DNA from: Hygrophila difformis
Lineage: Eukaryota; Streptophyta; Magnoliopsida; Lamiales; Acanthaceae
Assembly: GCA_030278955.1 (NCBI GenBank)
Contig: JAOANR010000002.1
Coordinates: 13,207,094 to 13,271,093 of the forward strand
Direction of reading: 5' to 3'
Length of the DNA: 64,000 nucleotides
Shown piece by piece: positions 54,102-64,000 of the stretch; positions within the stretch are counted from its first letter, which is position 1; every line of letters begins with the position of its first letter. The position numbers and the translations under genes are program-made. The notes under the pieces were generated by a model, which saw nothing but the letters and a program-made list of their open reading frames with translations, made no database searches and was not told the DNA's origin.

Positions 54102-55960
54102 CCCTTGGACAATAGAAGTCTAGATCTCAAACAGATATTGCTTTATAAATTTCCAACAAAAACCTCTTTATAAAATCCGGATCTGAGTAAGGGATAAATT
54201 CTTCAGTTATGACTAATTCATATTCTGTCAAGGGTTATATTTTGGGAATTAAGAAGCAGATTCAGCGATTAGGTCTCGCCTAGACTGAAAGAGTCTGTGT
54301 TTTAACTGAGAGTCTAGTACCTGATAGGGAATGATTTTCAAATCCATTATTTTCCAAAATCGCTGGTTGATGGAAATGTAAGATTAAATGCTACACCGAG
54401 ATGGGGTCCACTTGGATCCAAATACAGTGTAGTAAATAATCTTAGAGGAACATCATCCAGGCTTTGGTTATTTTCTAAGATAGGGTTGAGTTTTCTTTCA
54501 ACTGCTATCTTCTTCTGCCAAAGCCTACTTTTGAGTCCTGAGTGAGTGCATCCGGAACGAACTAATTTATTAGTTCGTTTCATTAGTTTGTATCTCATAA
54601 TCACCCGGAAGGAAGTGAACACATCAGTGGTTCACTGAGAGCCGGGAATTCTTGATCCATACTCCTTCATTCTGATGGGGAGCTGTCTTTTACTACCAGG
54701 GTCAGATTTTCAAAACCCCCGAGTGATAGAATTTTAAATGCTTTCTTTACCGCTTTCTTTTAACCGCTTTCATTAGAGGTCACTCGGTTGTGTTGAGAGT
54801 TGTGTAACTGCTACTAGGATTGACAGTTAAGGGATAGTTTAGGGCTTGATTCAAATCTTTGGGTGTGACATGGGAGAATGATAGTGGTACTTGGCATTTC
54901 AATAAATGATGTGTCGGGTGTTGCTTTTCCACCACAGATGAAGTAACATACCCACAGGGCAGTTACGAATCCGTGGTATCTTAGAATTTGAGGTCTTAAG
55001 AACATGTAAACTCATATTGCAAGTACCTGTCTATTAAAGGGAAAGCCTTATTGAGAGCATGAGAATTAGCTATCTGATAGAATTATCCCAAACAAAGATC
55101 TGCGTATGAAAATGGAAGTTTAACATTGTCGTATCCCACCCTTGTCCAATTTTCATTCTTTTCTTCCTGTCCTTTCTGTCCACATTGTGACTCAACTTCA
55201 CGGTTGGCACAATGCACCTTTTCCCTGCTTTCGTAGATAATGTTTACTGCATTCCTAGAATAATTCTTATCCGCTTTCTAGAATAGATTTAATTGCTTTG
55301 TAGAATAATGTAACTGCTTTCAAGATCTAATTTACATTCATGTCAGTAGTTGTTAATCACCTTTCAAACCTATTGAGCAATACGAATGGAAAATCTAGTA
55401 AAACGACGTGGGACCTGCTTCTATCGCACATCCTCCAGTGAACAATCCGGTCTTACTATAAATTACTGCAATTTTTGACTCCGTGCGCTTTCGGGAGCAC
55501 AGTTTCTTAACTACGAGCAATAAAAATATGACTACATATAAATATATCCCTAATCACAACACCGCCATCATAAATTGGTTTCATTAAATAAAAACTAAAC
55601 CAGGACCATGATTTTTCGGAAAATACTCATGTAGTGGGAATCTGTCAAAAGTTTCATGGCAGGAACTCTCATGGCAAGAATTGATGAGAAGTATCATGGC
55701 ATACTTGCTGGGGATCTTCAGTGTGACAGGCTGAAGGTCAACCTATCCCGGCTATGCCACGAGATTTGTCAACATTTCATGACAGAGAGGACCACAGCGC
55801 CATTTGAAACCAAAGCACCATACTTGAGTAATAAAAAGACTAATAATCTTGATATATCCCTAAACCCTTTCCCGTGAATCATAACGCTTTTCATTTAATA
55901 AATCTAACCTGGTATAATTTTAGCAAAAGCTCGGGTTAACGAAACTTGTCAAAAGTTTCA
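54102..55960 (+). mobile_element. Athila 5' LTR, 3' portion
   Basis: It ends TTGTCAAAAGTTTCA directly before the Asp-tRNA primer site and matches 48997-50536 inverted. The last ~120 bp are present twice (about 55520-55655 and 55845-55960), with about 190 bp between, accounting for most of the ~320 bp length difference between the two copies. Confidence 0.85.
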
Positions 55961-55979
55961 TGGCGCCGTTGCCCGGGGA
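55961..55979 (+). other. Primer binding site (tRNA-Asp) of the Athila element
   Basis: TGGCGCCGTTGCCCGGGGA starts at the base after the LTR. It matches the tRNA-Asp 3' end complement apart from one extra C. Confidence 0.9.
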
Positions 55980-56122
55980 GGATGCAGCGCCGTTTTATTT
56001 AGAGAATTACATTCCTCATTGCTCCTAGAGTAGCCTATACATATAATTATAAATATTCACCTTCAGAACCACTTCTAACCTGGGGATTGTACAGGTACTG
56101 TCATTATTGAAGCCGCTGTTCT

Positions 56123-59100
56123 ATGCAAAGGAGGAAGCAGACGCCAGCCGAGATCCCGTTTAATTCCGAGATAGAAAAGACAGCTCGACGTCTTAGGGCG
56201 GAGACTAAACGAAGAAGGGAACGGGAACGACAGGCAGTACTTTCGCCAAGCACCAGCAGCGATATTTCCGAAATGGCAAACCCTGACATCCCACCAATCA
56301 TTCAACCCAATCCCCCACTTCACAACATTGAGGAAGACCCCGAAGATGCTGATCATGATGATTTGGATGATCCCCCTCCCCAGATCATACAAGGAGGTGG
56401 GAATCCACCAAACATGGACCAGCAGCACTTCGAGGCACCCCCTCCCAACCCGAACCAAAACCCACCAAACAACCAAAACCAACCAAATCAGCAAAATTTC
56501 CCAAACCAACAGAATCAGCAATACCATAACCCCCATCAGAATCCCCCGAATCCGAATGATTTCAATGATCCGAGGAACTATTTCATGCCTCAGAACTACT
56601 ACCCACAGCAGTACCAAGGCGGGCCTGAGAACAATCATCAAGCAGCAGCTGCTGCTGGTTACATGCAGCCGATTTTAGAGCCATATCTGAACATTCCTGG
56701 ACAAGCTCCATTCTTGGCCAGGAATTTCGAACTGAAACCGGCCCTAATCAATCTAGTCCAGAGCAACCAGTTTGCCGGAGCAAGTCATGAAGATCCCCAT
56801 GATCACCTGCAAACCTTCCTAGAATTGTGTGACACGATCAAGAATCGTGATGTACCCGCAAACACTATTCGACTAAGGCTATTTCCCTTCTCTCTGACAA
56901 GCGGAGCACGAACATGGTATAAGTCACTGCCCGTAAATCAGAAGTCTACATGGGAAGATGTGATCAGAAACTTCCTAGCAAAATACTTCCCGGAATCCAA
57001 GGTGGATGAATGCCGCTCCAAAATTACGGAATTCAAGATGAAACCAGACGAGTCCTTGTATGATGCAAAGGAAAGATTCTTCAACCTCCTCAGGAAGTGT
57101 CCTCAACATGGCTTCCATGACTGGGAAAGACTGAGAAAGTTCTACAGTGGTCTGACCCCAGCATGGAAATCCATGCTTGATGCTGCCGGTGGTCAACATT
57201 TGCTCTACATACCGATGGACCAAGCCTGGGCAAAAATTGAAGCCATGAGTGTAAACCGTTCTGTTCTAACTGATGATGGTAATCTCACTCCCCCTCGTAG
57301 TTTATGTGCTGTAGGTACAGTAGAGAAGTCAGACATTGAAAAGCTTCAAGAGCAAGTGGCAGCGTTGTCTGTGAATCAAGGAGTTGGAAGTTCTGCGCAG
57401 GGACAGCAATCTGATGTGATCTGTGGACTGTGTCAAGGTGCTCATGCAACTGACACATGCGAGCAAGTCACAGCTGAGAGCTGTAACTATGCAGGAGCCT
57501 TTCCAAATAGACACCCGAATTTGTCTTATTCAAACAACAACGCCTTGAATTCACATCTCTTGAATAAGCCACAGCAGCAGTTCAACCCTCAGCAGAATCA
57601 GGGATTCAATCAGAACAGGGGACAACATTTTCAGAATCCAGGTTTCCAACCTCAGATCCAGCAGAGGCCGCCTCAGAATTTCCAGAACTTTCAGCCCAAT
57701 CAGAGTTTCCAGCCTCAGTTTGTCCCAAACCAAGGCCAGTGGAATCAGAATCAGCATCAAAATCAGAATCAGAATCAAAAGCCTCCTTCAAGGCTTGAGA
57801 ATATGATGACTGATTTCATCACTAGTCAGAAAGAGATCAACAATCAACTGCAGGCCTCCATCAGAAATGTGGAGACCCAAGTTACACAGATGGCTAATGA
57901 GATGCAGAAAAGGGACAAAGGAACGTTGCCTAGTACTGCGGAAAAGAACCCGCAATGCAAGGCAATAACCTTGAAATCTGGAAGAGTGCTAGCTGGACCG
58001 AAGGGAGCAGATACTGGAGCAGAATGCGAAGAGGATGACATTGTTGACAATGCTGGTAAGGAAGCTGATAATGGGAACGAAGCAGAAAAAGAGACAGCCG
58101 AATTGCAGACTGAAGCTGCGCCTGAAACGGCTGAAACAGATAAGGGTACAGGTGAAGGTACAACTTCCTTCCCTTCACCACCAAAAATTGCTAATAACAA
58201 GTACATGCCCAGGATTCCTTATCCTGCGCGGCTTAAAAATAAAGAACATGATCTTAAATTCAAGAAATTTCTGCAACGATTAAAGTCTGTAGAGATAACC
58301 ATTCCTCTCACAGAAATGATTTCCGAAATGCCCATCTATGCTAAGTTCTTGAAAGAATTGATTTCAGGAAAAAGGCAGGTTGAGCAGGAAGAGGTAGTTA
58401 TTCTCAACAGCACATGCAGTGCCATCGTTCAGAGGAGAATGCCTGAAAAGAAAGAGGACCCCGGATGTTGCACACTTCCAGTACAATTCGGAAAGGCCAA
58501 AGTGAGTATGGGGCTTTGTGATTTAGGATCAAGCATCAATGTGATGCCACTAGCTATGGCTGTTCGCCTTAAGCTTGGAGAAATTCAACCGATCAAGATG
58601 AGACTGCAACTTGCAGACAGATCGATCACTCAGCCCGTAGGAATCCTCAAGGATGTTGTGGTCAAAACCGGGCAGGTTCTTTTCCCGGTCGACTTCATCA
58701 TCCTCGACATCGAAGAGGATTCTGAAATGCCGCTTATCCTTGGACGCCCATTTCTAGCCACTGGTGGTGCACTGATTGACGCTAAATCCGGAAAAGTCAC
58801 CTTAAGGGTCGATGGCGAGGAGATCATCTTTGATATGGAAAAATTGCAGAAATTTCCGAATGACAGTTCTTGTTTCTCATTTGAAAATGTAATAGTTAGG
58901 GAAGAGCTAGACTCTGAACTTGATTGTGAAATGATGCTGGATGAACCATCAAAGCAGGTACTGAAGCCTGCTGGCGTGGAGCACAAAGGATGCAAAGCCG
59001 TTCACTTCGCCGATCCCGAAACAGGGGATTTGGAGGAATTTGACGGCATCGACTTCCATGATGACGCCAACCAAGAGGAAGAAGAGGATCCTGTACTGAT

Positions 59101-62080
59101 GCAGGATCCCGAAGGTAAATCTGTTCTCCCACTACCCATTTCTCGCAAACTACTCCCTTCCGTTGAATGTCTACCAGAGTTTGAACTTAAAACATTACGC
59201 GATCATCTCAAGTACGCGTTTCTCGCAGAACATAAAAAGTTACCCGTTATTGTTTCGGCTAAGCTCTCCCAAGAGCAAGAAAACGCTCTGGTGGTCATTC
59301 TTAAGAAACATGTACATGCAATAGGTTGGACCATTTCTGATATAAAAGGAATAAGCCCTTCTATTTGCATGCACAGGATTCTAATGGAAGAAGAGTTTAA
59401 ACCCTCCCGTCAACCTCAGAGGCGATTGAACCCCCTTATGCAGGAAGTGGTAAGGAAAGAAGTTATCAAGCTCTTAGATGCTGGTATAATCTATCCTATC
59501 TCTGATAGCAAATGGGTTAGCCCAGTGCAGGTCGTACCCAAACGAGGAGGGATGTGCATAACCAAGAATGAGCAAGGAGAAGAGGTTGCAACCAGGCCAG
59601 TGACCGGATGGAGAGTTTGTATCGACTACCGGAAGCTGAATGAGGCCACACGCAAGGACCATTTTCCATTGCCATTCATTGATCAGATGCTTGAGAGGTT
59701 GGCAGGGAGAGAGTTTTATTGCTTTTTGGATGGTTATTCTGGTTATAATCAGATTGTTATTTCCAGTGAAGACCATGATAAAACCACTTTTACTTGCCCG
59801 TACGGCACTTTTGCCTATCGACGGATGCCTTTTGGTTTGTGCAATGCACCTGCTACTTTTCAAAGATGCATGATGTCTATTTTCTCTGAATTTATCGAAA
59901 AATGCATTGAGGTCTTTATGGATGACTTCTCTGTATATGGAGATACGTTCGAAGATTGTTTGACCAATCTTGCTAAGATTTTAAAGAGGTGTGAGGACAC
60001 TAACTTGGTTTTAAATTGGGAAAAGTGCCATTTTATGGTCACTGAGGGCATAGTGTTAGGTCATCGCATTTCTCGTGCAGGCATTGAAGTTGATCCAGCC
60101 AAAGTTTCCATCATTTCCAATCTCCCTCTTCCTAACTCGATCAAATCAGTTAGGAGCTTCTTAGGGCATGCCGGTTTTTACCGGCGATTCATTAAGGATT
60201 TCTCTAAAATTGCCAAGCCGCTCACTAATCTGCTTTGTAAAGAAAAACCTTTCTTAATAAATGAAGCGTGTGTCCAAGCCTTTGACACGCTCAAGAAGAT
60301 GTTGGTTTCTGCACCGATAGTGCAACCACCCGATTGGTCACTGCCTTTCGAGGTAATGTGCGATGCTAGTGGTCTCGCCGTGGGCGCAGTTCTTGGACAA
60401 CATAAGGATGGGAGACACTGCGTAATTCATTACGCAAGTCATGCCCTGAATGAAGCCCAAGTTAACTACACCACAACGGAGAAAGAGATGTATGCTGTAG
60501 TCTTCGCGTTTGACAAGTTCAGACAGTACCTAATAGGTACGAAGACCATAGTATATACCGATCATATAGCATTGAGATACTTGTTTAGCAAACAAGATGC
60601 AAAACCTCGATTAATCAGGTGGGTACTTCTGTTGCAAGAATTCGACATCATAATAAAAGATAGGCGAGGTCGAGATAATGGTGCTGCTGACCACTTATCT
60701 CGATTAGATAATGATAAAAAGGAAAAAGCCGTCAATGAGGATTTCCCGGACGAACAGTTATTCGCATTGCATCTGCATAATCAAGCTTGTCCATGGTTTT
60801 CCGACATCGCTAACTTCTTGGCGTGCGGAGTAACCCCCCAGTTTTCGAACTATCATCAGAGGAATAAGTTCAAACGAGATGTATTAAGTTACTTCTGGGA
60901 AGAACCTTATCTCTTCAAACACTGCCCTGATTTAATAATCAGGCGATGTGTGACTGAGCATGAAGCTTATCAAATTGTCAGAAAATGCCATGAATCAGAA
61001 TATGGAGGTCACCATGGCCCCGCTCGAACGGCCCACAAGGTCCTCGAATGTGGATTTTATTGGCCTCACATCTATGAGGATTGCAGGACATTTGTTAAGG
61101 GCTGTGACAGATGCCAAAGATTAGGAAACATCTCCAAGAGGGATGAGATGCCTCAAAAGGGGATTCTCACACTTGAGATCTTTGATGTATGGGGCATCGA
61201 CTTCATGGGACCGTTCCCTCCATCTGGTGGAAACTACTATATCTTGGTAGCTGTCGATTACGTATCCAAATGGGTCGAGGCTGTCGCATTACCGACCAAT
61301 GATGGTAGCCAAGTCATCAAGTTCCTCAAGAACAACATTTTCAGTCGATTTGGCGTACCTAGGGTGGTGATATCTGATGGAGGAACACACTTTATTAATA
61401 AAGGTTTTGAAACTTTAATGAGTAAAAATGGGATCCTCCATAAGATAGGCACGCCTTACCATCCTCAGACTAGTGGTCAAGTCGAAGTATCCAATCGCGA
61501 AATCAAACACATACTCGAAGCCACTGTCGGGATAACCCGTAAGGATTGGGCACGTAAGCTCAATGATGCTCTATGGGCATACCGCACAGCATATAAGACT
61601 CCCATCGGGATGTCTCCATATAGGCTGGTCTTCGGAAAAGCCTGTCATCTGCCTGTAGAGCTAGAGCATAAAGCTTACTGGGCCGTTAAAACGCTTAACT
61701 TCGATCCGAAAGTTGCTCAGAGCAAACGTAAGTTGGACCTCAATGAAATTGAGGAAATACGAGCGCAAGCTTATGAAAGCTCTCGAATTTACAAGGAGCG
61801 GACCCAGAAGTTGCACGATCGCCGGATCAAACCTAAGTATTTTTATGTTGGTCAACATGTGTTATTGTTCAATACTAGGTTGAAGCTGTTCCCCGGAAAG
61901 CTCAAATCTAGATGGGAAGGACCACATGAAGTACTAGAGGTGTTCAAAAATGGAGCTGTCAGGATTCGAACTGGCAGGGGCGATATAGTGGTGAATGGAC
62001 AACGATTGAAAGAGTACCTTGGACAGTTCGATCCGGAGAAAGAAAGCCAAGCAGTGGCAGACCCGGCTTACACTCAATAA
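56123..62080 (+). CDS. Athila gag-pol polyprotein, intact single ORF
   Basis: 1985 codons without interruption. The ATG lies 162 nt after the primer site start. Gag occupies about residues 1-560: an Asn/Gln/Pro-rich N-terminus, the gag core ([37 protein letters not shown]) and [13 protein letters not shown] (CX2CX3HX4C, about residue 433). The protease centres on DLGSS, an Athila variant of D(S/T)GA, near residue 798. RT has FMDDFSVYG near residue 1266; RNase H spans about 1403-1530 ([26 protein letters not shown]); the integrase has HHCC (about 1612-1670) and DDE motifs ([27 protein letters not shown]). No chromodomain, as expected for Athila. It supplies all enzymes for retrotransposition and, with the LTR present, could be recent. 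Confidence 0.96.
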   Translation: MQRRKQTPAEIPFNSEIEKTARRLRAETKRRRERERQAVLSPSTSSDISEMANPDIPPIIQPNPPLHNIEEDPEDADHDDLDDPPPQIIQGGGNPPNMDQQHFEAPPPNPNQNPPNNQNQPNQQNFPNQQNQQYHNPHQNPPNPNDFNDPRNYFMPQNYYPQQYQGGPENNHQAAAAAGYMQPILEPYLNIPGQAPFLARNFELKPALINLVQSNQFAGASHEDPHDHLQTFLELCDTIKNRDVPANTIRLRLFPFSLTSGARTWYKSLPVNQKSTWEDVIRNFLAKYFPESKVDECRSKITEFKMKPDESLYDAKERFFNLLRKCPQHGFHDWERLRKFYSGLTPAWKSMLDAAGGQHLLYIPMDQAWAKIEAMSVNRSVLTDDGNLTPPRSLCAVGTVEKSDIEKLQEQVAALSVNQGVGSSAQGQQSDVICGLCQGAHATDTCEQVTAESCNYAGAFPNRHPNLSYSNNNALNSHLLNKPQQQFNPQQNQGFNQNRGQHFQNPGFQPQIQQRPPQNFQNFQPNQSFQPQFVPNQGQWNQNQHQNQNQNQKPPSRLENMMTDFITSQKEINNQLQASIRNVETQVTQMANEMQKRDKGTLPSTAEKNPQCKAITLKSGRVLAGPKGADTGAECEEDDIVDNAGKEADNGNEAEKETAELQTEAAPETAETDKGTGEGTTSFPSPPKIANNKYMPRIPYPARLKNKEHDLKFKKFLQRLKSVEITIPLTEMISEMPIYAKFLKELISGKRQVEQEEVVILNSTCSAIVQRRMPEKKEDPGCCTLPVQFGKAKVSMGLCDLGSSINVMPLAMAVRLKLGEIQPIKMRLQLADRSITQPVGILKDVVVKTGQVLFPVDFIILDIEEDSEMPLILGRPFLATGGALIDAKSGKVTLRVDGEEIIFDMEKLQKFPNDSSCFSFENVIVREELDSELDCEMMLDEPSKQVLKPAGVEHKGCKAVHFADPETGDLEEFDGIDFHDDANQEEEEDPVLMQDPEGKSVLPLPISRKLLPSVECLPEFELKTLRDHLKYAFLAEHKKLPVIVSAKLSQEQENALVVILKKHVHAIGWTISDIKGISPSICMHRILMEEEFKPSRQPQRRLNPLMQEVVRKEVIKLLDAGIIYPISDSKWVSPVQVVPKRGGMCITKNEQGEEVATRPVTGWRVCIDYRKLNEATRKDHFPLPFIDQMLERLAGREFYCFLDGYSGYNQIVISSEDHDKTTFTCPYGTFAYRRMPFGLCNAPATFQRCMMSIFSEFIEKCIEVFMDDFSVYGDTFEDCLTNLAKILKRCEDTNLVLNWEKCHFMVTEGIVLGHRISRAGIEVDPAKVSIISNLPLPNSIKSVRSFLGHAGFYRRFIKDFSKIAKPLTNLLCKEKPFLINEACVQAFDTLKKMLVSAPIVQPPDWSLPFEVMCDASGLAVGAVLGQHKDGRHCVIHYASHALNEAQVNYTTTEKEMYAVVFAFDKFRQYLIGTKTIVYTDHIALRYLFSKQDAKPRLIRWVLLLQEFDIIIKDRRGRDNGAADHLSRLDNDKKEKAVNEDFPDEQLFALHLHNQACPWFSDIANFLACGVTPQFSNYHQRNKFKRDVLSYFWEEPYLFKHCPDLIIRRCVTEHEAYQIVRKCHESEYGGHHGPARTAHKVLECGFYWPHIYEDCRTFVKGCDRCQRLGNISKRDEMPQKGILTLEIFDVWGIDFMGPFPPSGGNYYILVAVDYVSKWVEAVALPTNDGSQVIKFLKNNIFSRFGVPRVVISDGGTHFINKGFETLMSKNGILHKIGTPYHPQTSGQVEVSNREIKHILEATVGITRKDWARKLNDALWAYRTAYKTPIGMSPYRLVFGKACHLPVELEHKAYWAVKTLNFDPKVAQSKRKLDLNEIEEIRAQAYESSRIYKERTQKLHDRRIKPKYFYVGQHVLLFNTRLKLFPGKLKSRWEGPHEVLEVFKNGAVRIRTGRGDIVVNGQRLKEYLGQFDPEKESQAVADPAYTQ

Positions 62081-62573
62081 GAAACAGCATTTAAAAATAC
62101 AAAAATTTTAGTTTATATATATATATATAGTATATATTTACAGTACTTATTTCATGACGAGCAAGTACCCAAAGATCAATTGAACATTTAGAGTACTAAG
62201 ACTCTAAATATGAGGATGTTGATATTTGGAGAAAATCTAATGCATTTCATTCATCTATCTTGCAGAAGTTCGGAACCACCAAAAAAAAGGAGCAGATAAC
62301 AGTAACATGGAAAACCAGGTTCTTGGTTGGATTAGTTCTATAAATCTGAGAAAATGTTCTCGGGAATTGAAGAGATTCAATACCCGAAACAAAATTCGCA
62401 GATAAAATGGAACTGACCCAACCTAATTTTATGCAAGTGGATTATTTAATTTTTCGCCCAGCATTTTGAATTTACTTGGACTGAATTCACTCAGCCCAAA
62501 TCAAATAAAATGGACGCAGGCCCAATATCACACTCGGGCCCAGTCCAAGAAAATTTGAAAATTCAAAATCCTT
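62081..62573 (+). other. Athila region downstream of pol
   Basis: Non-coding. GAGGATGTTGATATTTGG at about 62210 resembles the PPT/LTR junction of the LARD-like element (GAGGATGT then TGATG), so a 3' LTR could start at 62217, but that sequence does not match the 5' LTR side. (TA)n occurs near 62117. Confidence 0.4.
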
Positions 62574-62868
62574 TGTCGCGGAAGGACCTTTGTCGCGATG
62601 TCATGCATCGCGACCAGGCCCTACTCCGCGACAAAATCCATTTTCCTTCTTAACCCTTCCCCACATCTTGTCGCGATGCACCTTGTCGCGGAGCATGACT
62701 CCGCGACCAAGCCCTGCTCCGCGACACGATTTGCGTTGACTGTCTCCATACTGAATTTTGTCGCGGAGCATGACTCCGCGACCAACCCTCAACTCCGCGA
62801 CCTCTCTAATGTCGCTATGCCTTGTCGCGGAACCTTGTTCCGTGACAAAGTCTCGGATTCCGCGACAA
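62574..62868. repeat. CGCG hairpin cluster 3
   Basis: Words such as TTGTCGCGGAGCATGACTCC, CTCCGCGACCAA and TTCCGCGACAAAAG in alternating orientation. GTCGCGGAG...CTCCGCGAC pairs form stems, using GAG/CTC at the tip where cluster 2 uses GAAC/GTTC. Confidence 0.85.
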
Positions 62869-62877
62869 AAGTTCAAG

Positions 62878-62885
62878 TATTTATA
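62878..62885 (+). promoter_or_regulatory. TATA-like box after cluster 3
   Basis: TATTTATA about ten bases after the last CCGCGAC, followed by a C- and T-rich leader of about 150 nt and an ATG at 63036. Confidence 0.55.
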
Positions 62886-63035
62886 CCCCCCCACCCCCTC
62901 CAGTTTCTTTTCACCTTCCTCCTGTCTTTTCAACTTCTTTCAGTTTCTTCATCTTCTTTCCCCCCCATTTTCCTCTCATCCGAACGAACACCACGTGTTC
63001 TTCGCACCTTAGCATTCCATTTTCAAGGGGAAACT

Positions 63036-63107
63036 ATGGACCGATTTCATGAACTCCTTCCCAACTTTGGACCCGTGCCTAGACCCGAGCCAAGGAGGAG
63101 AGGGTAA
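63036..63107 (+). CDS. Short ORF or first exon downstream of the Athila pol
   Basis: MDRFHELLPNFGPVPRPEPR then RRG before a TAA. The sequence GAGAGG/GTAAAACC at its end could be a splice donor, making this exon 1 of a longer product. Athila elements often carry an env-like ORF after pol, but nothing env-like (signal peptide, membrane segment) is visible here. Confidence 0.3.
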   Translation: MDRFHELLPNFGPVPRPEPRRRG

Positions 63108-64000
63108 AACCCTGTTTTCGCCATGTTCATAGCACCCATTCGGACCCGTTTCTTTTTGTTTTGTTTTGTTTTATTTTTCATTTTGTCGTGTTCTTGGTGT
63201 GGTGTGGTTAATATGTGCTTTTAACCTTAGAATTTTTCGAGTGCTCTCGGTTATGAGCCTCATTTTAAAACATTGAAACCCCATTTTGAAACTGACTAAT
63301 GGCGTTAGAACTGGTAATGGATAAGTTTTTGAGGTTTAAAACTGGAAAGAACAAACTGATGAACATTTGGGTATTGTTTTGAATATCTTGATGTTATTGG
63401 TTTGATTGATCTTGATGTGATGTGCAGTGTTATTTTTGGTGTAATAAAAGAGGTAAGATCCTTTTGGGCACATTTGTTCTCATGTTAGAAATCTCATGGG
63501 AATAAATGTTTGTTTGTTTATGGAAACATAGTACAAACACCCAATAGGAAGCTTCCACTTTTAATAAAAGCAACCTTTTAGAAAAAGACAAAAAGAGTTA
63601 TTTTTGTTTAATGTTTGACTCGAGTTTTTGTTCCCAATGGAACACTAGTGTGAGTAAGATAGCAGTATTTTTGTCACCCAACTGCTATCCTTTTCAAAAA
63701 TCCAAAATGGGACCACTCACATCCCACCTTTGTTAAATAAAACAAGTCAACCATTTTTAAAATTAAAAATAGTGTTTGCAAATTTTTGGATGCTAAAACT
63801 GTCCAAACAGTCCAAGCTATCCAGAAACAGCAGATCCGTTCCGCCACGTCTCCATTGCACATTCCAATATTCGAGCATTCCATTTCCATCTATCCATCTC
63901 ATTCCACTTCCAACAAGTGTCTCGGACTTGTTTAATAAAACTGGAAACTTTTGGGCCCTATGGCCCATTAAAAAGATTTTAGGCCCAATGGCCAATTTTA
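63108..64000. other. No gene recognised; intron- or UTR-like
   Basis: T-rich sequence with (TTTTG)n near 63150 and GGCCCAATGG-type words at the end. Nothing else seen. Confidence 0.4.

Overview
The window is plant nuclear DNA, almost certainly from a eudicot. The evidence is Ty3/gypsy Tekay and Athila elements with their usual initiator-Met and Asp tRNA primer sites, a Ty1/copia remnant, Stowaway MITEs, two families of tRNA-derived SINEs, and captured exons of typical plant genes. I cannot name the species. No complete ordinary host gene is visible. The sequence is nested transposable elements of different ages, with one 500-base assembly gap at 50537-51036.

Layout. 1-95: 3' tip of a minus-strand Tekay element. 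130-1585: decayed copia pol with PPT and 3' LTR. 1586-7530: intergenic DNA packed with SINEs, Stowaway and hAT-like MITEs, a Stowaway-in-hAT-in-SINE triple nest, and an AGCT-rich foldback element (5418-6240). 7531-13186: a 5.66 kb CACTA element with ATT target duplications and dense CCTCGCC subterminal arrays. It has no recognisable transposase but holds exon-intron fragments of at least four host genes: a UBP12/13-type ubiquitin protease, a RanBP2-type zinc-finger protein, a mitochondrial carrier and a DEAD-box helicase. 13187-15940: SINE cluster. 15941-24835: Tekay element 1 (minus), with a 3.15 kb LTR, gag-pol broken by stops and a frameshift, and a deleted 5' end. 25476-34262: non-coding LARD-like element with 2.04 kb LTRs, GAAGT duplications and an Athila-type Asp primer site (minus). 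34640-35061 plus 46202-47360: a Tat-lineage pol remnant, split by Tekay element 2 (35062-46201), which has both LTRs, CAATC duplications, an extra upstream ORF, gag and a broken pol with chromodomain. 47376-48996: LTR-like sequence and a LINE 3' end. 48997-55960: two inverted copies of an Athila-type LTR around the gap. 56123-62080: one uninterrupted 1985-codon Athila gag-pol. 62081-64000: downstream region with a CGCG hairpin cluster, a TATA-like box and a short ORF.

The strongest candidates for something new are the gene-capturing CACTA, whose fragments from two host genes (ubiquitin protease and zinc finger) join in one reading frame across good splice sites (321 nt) and can be extended into the carrier fragment; a tandem array of about 97 bp units carrying near-perfect TTGTCGCGG hairpins, and the repeated placement of CGCG-rich palindromes just upstream of TATA boxes in several unrelated LTRs; a 111-codon coiled-coil-like ORF ahead of gag in Tekay element 2; and a covarying hairpin beside the PPT of the three Tekay copies.
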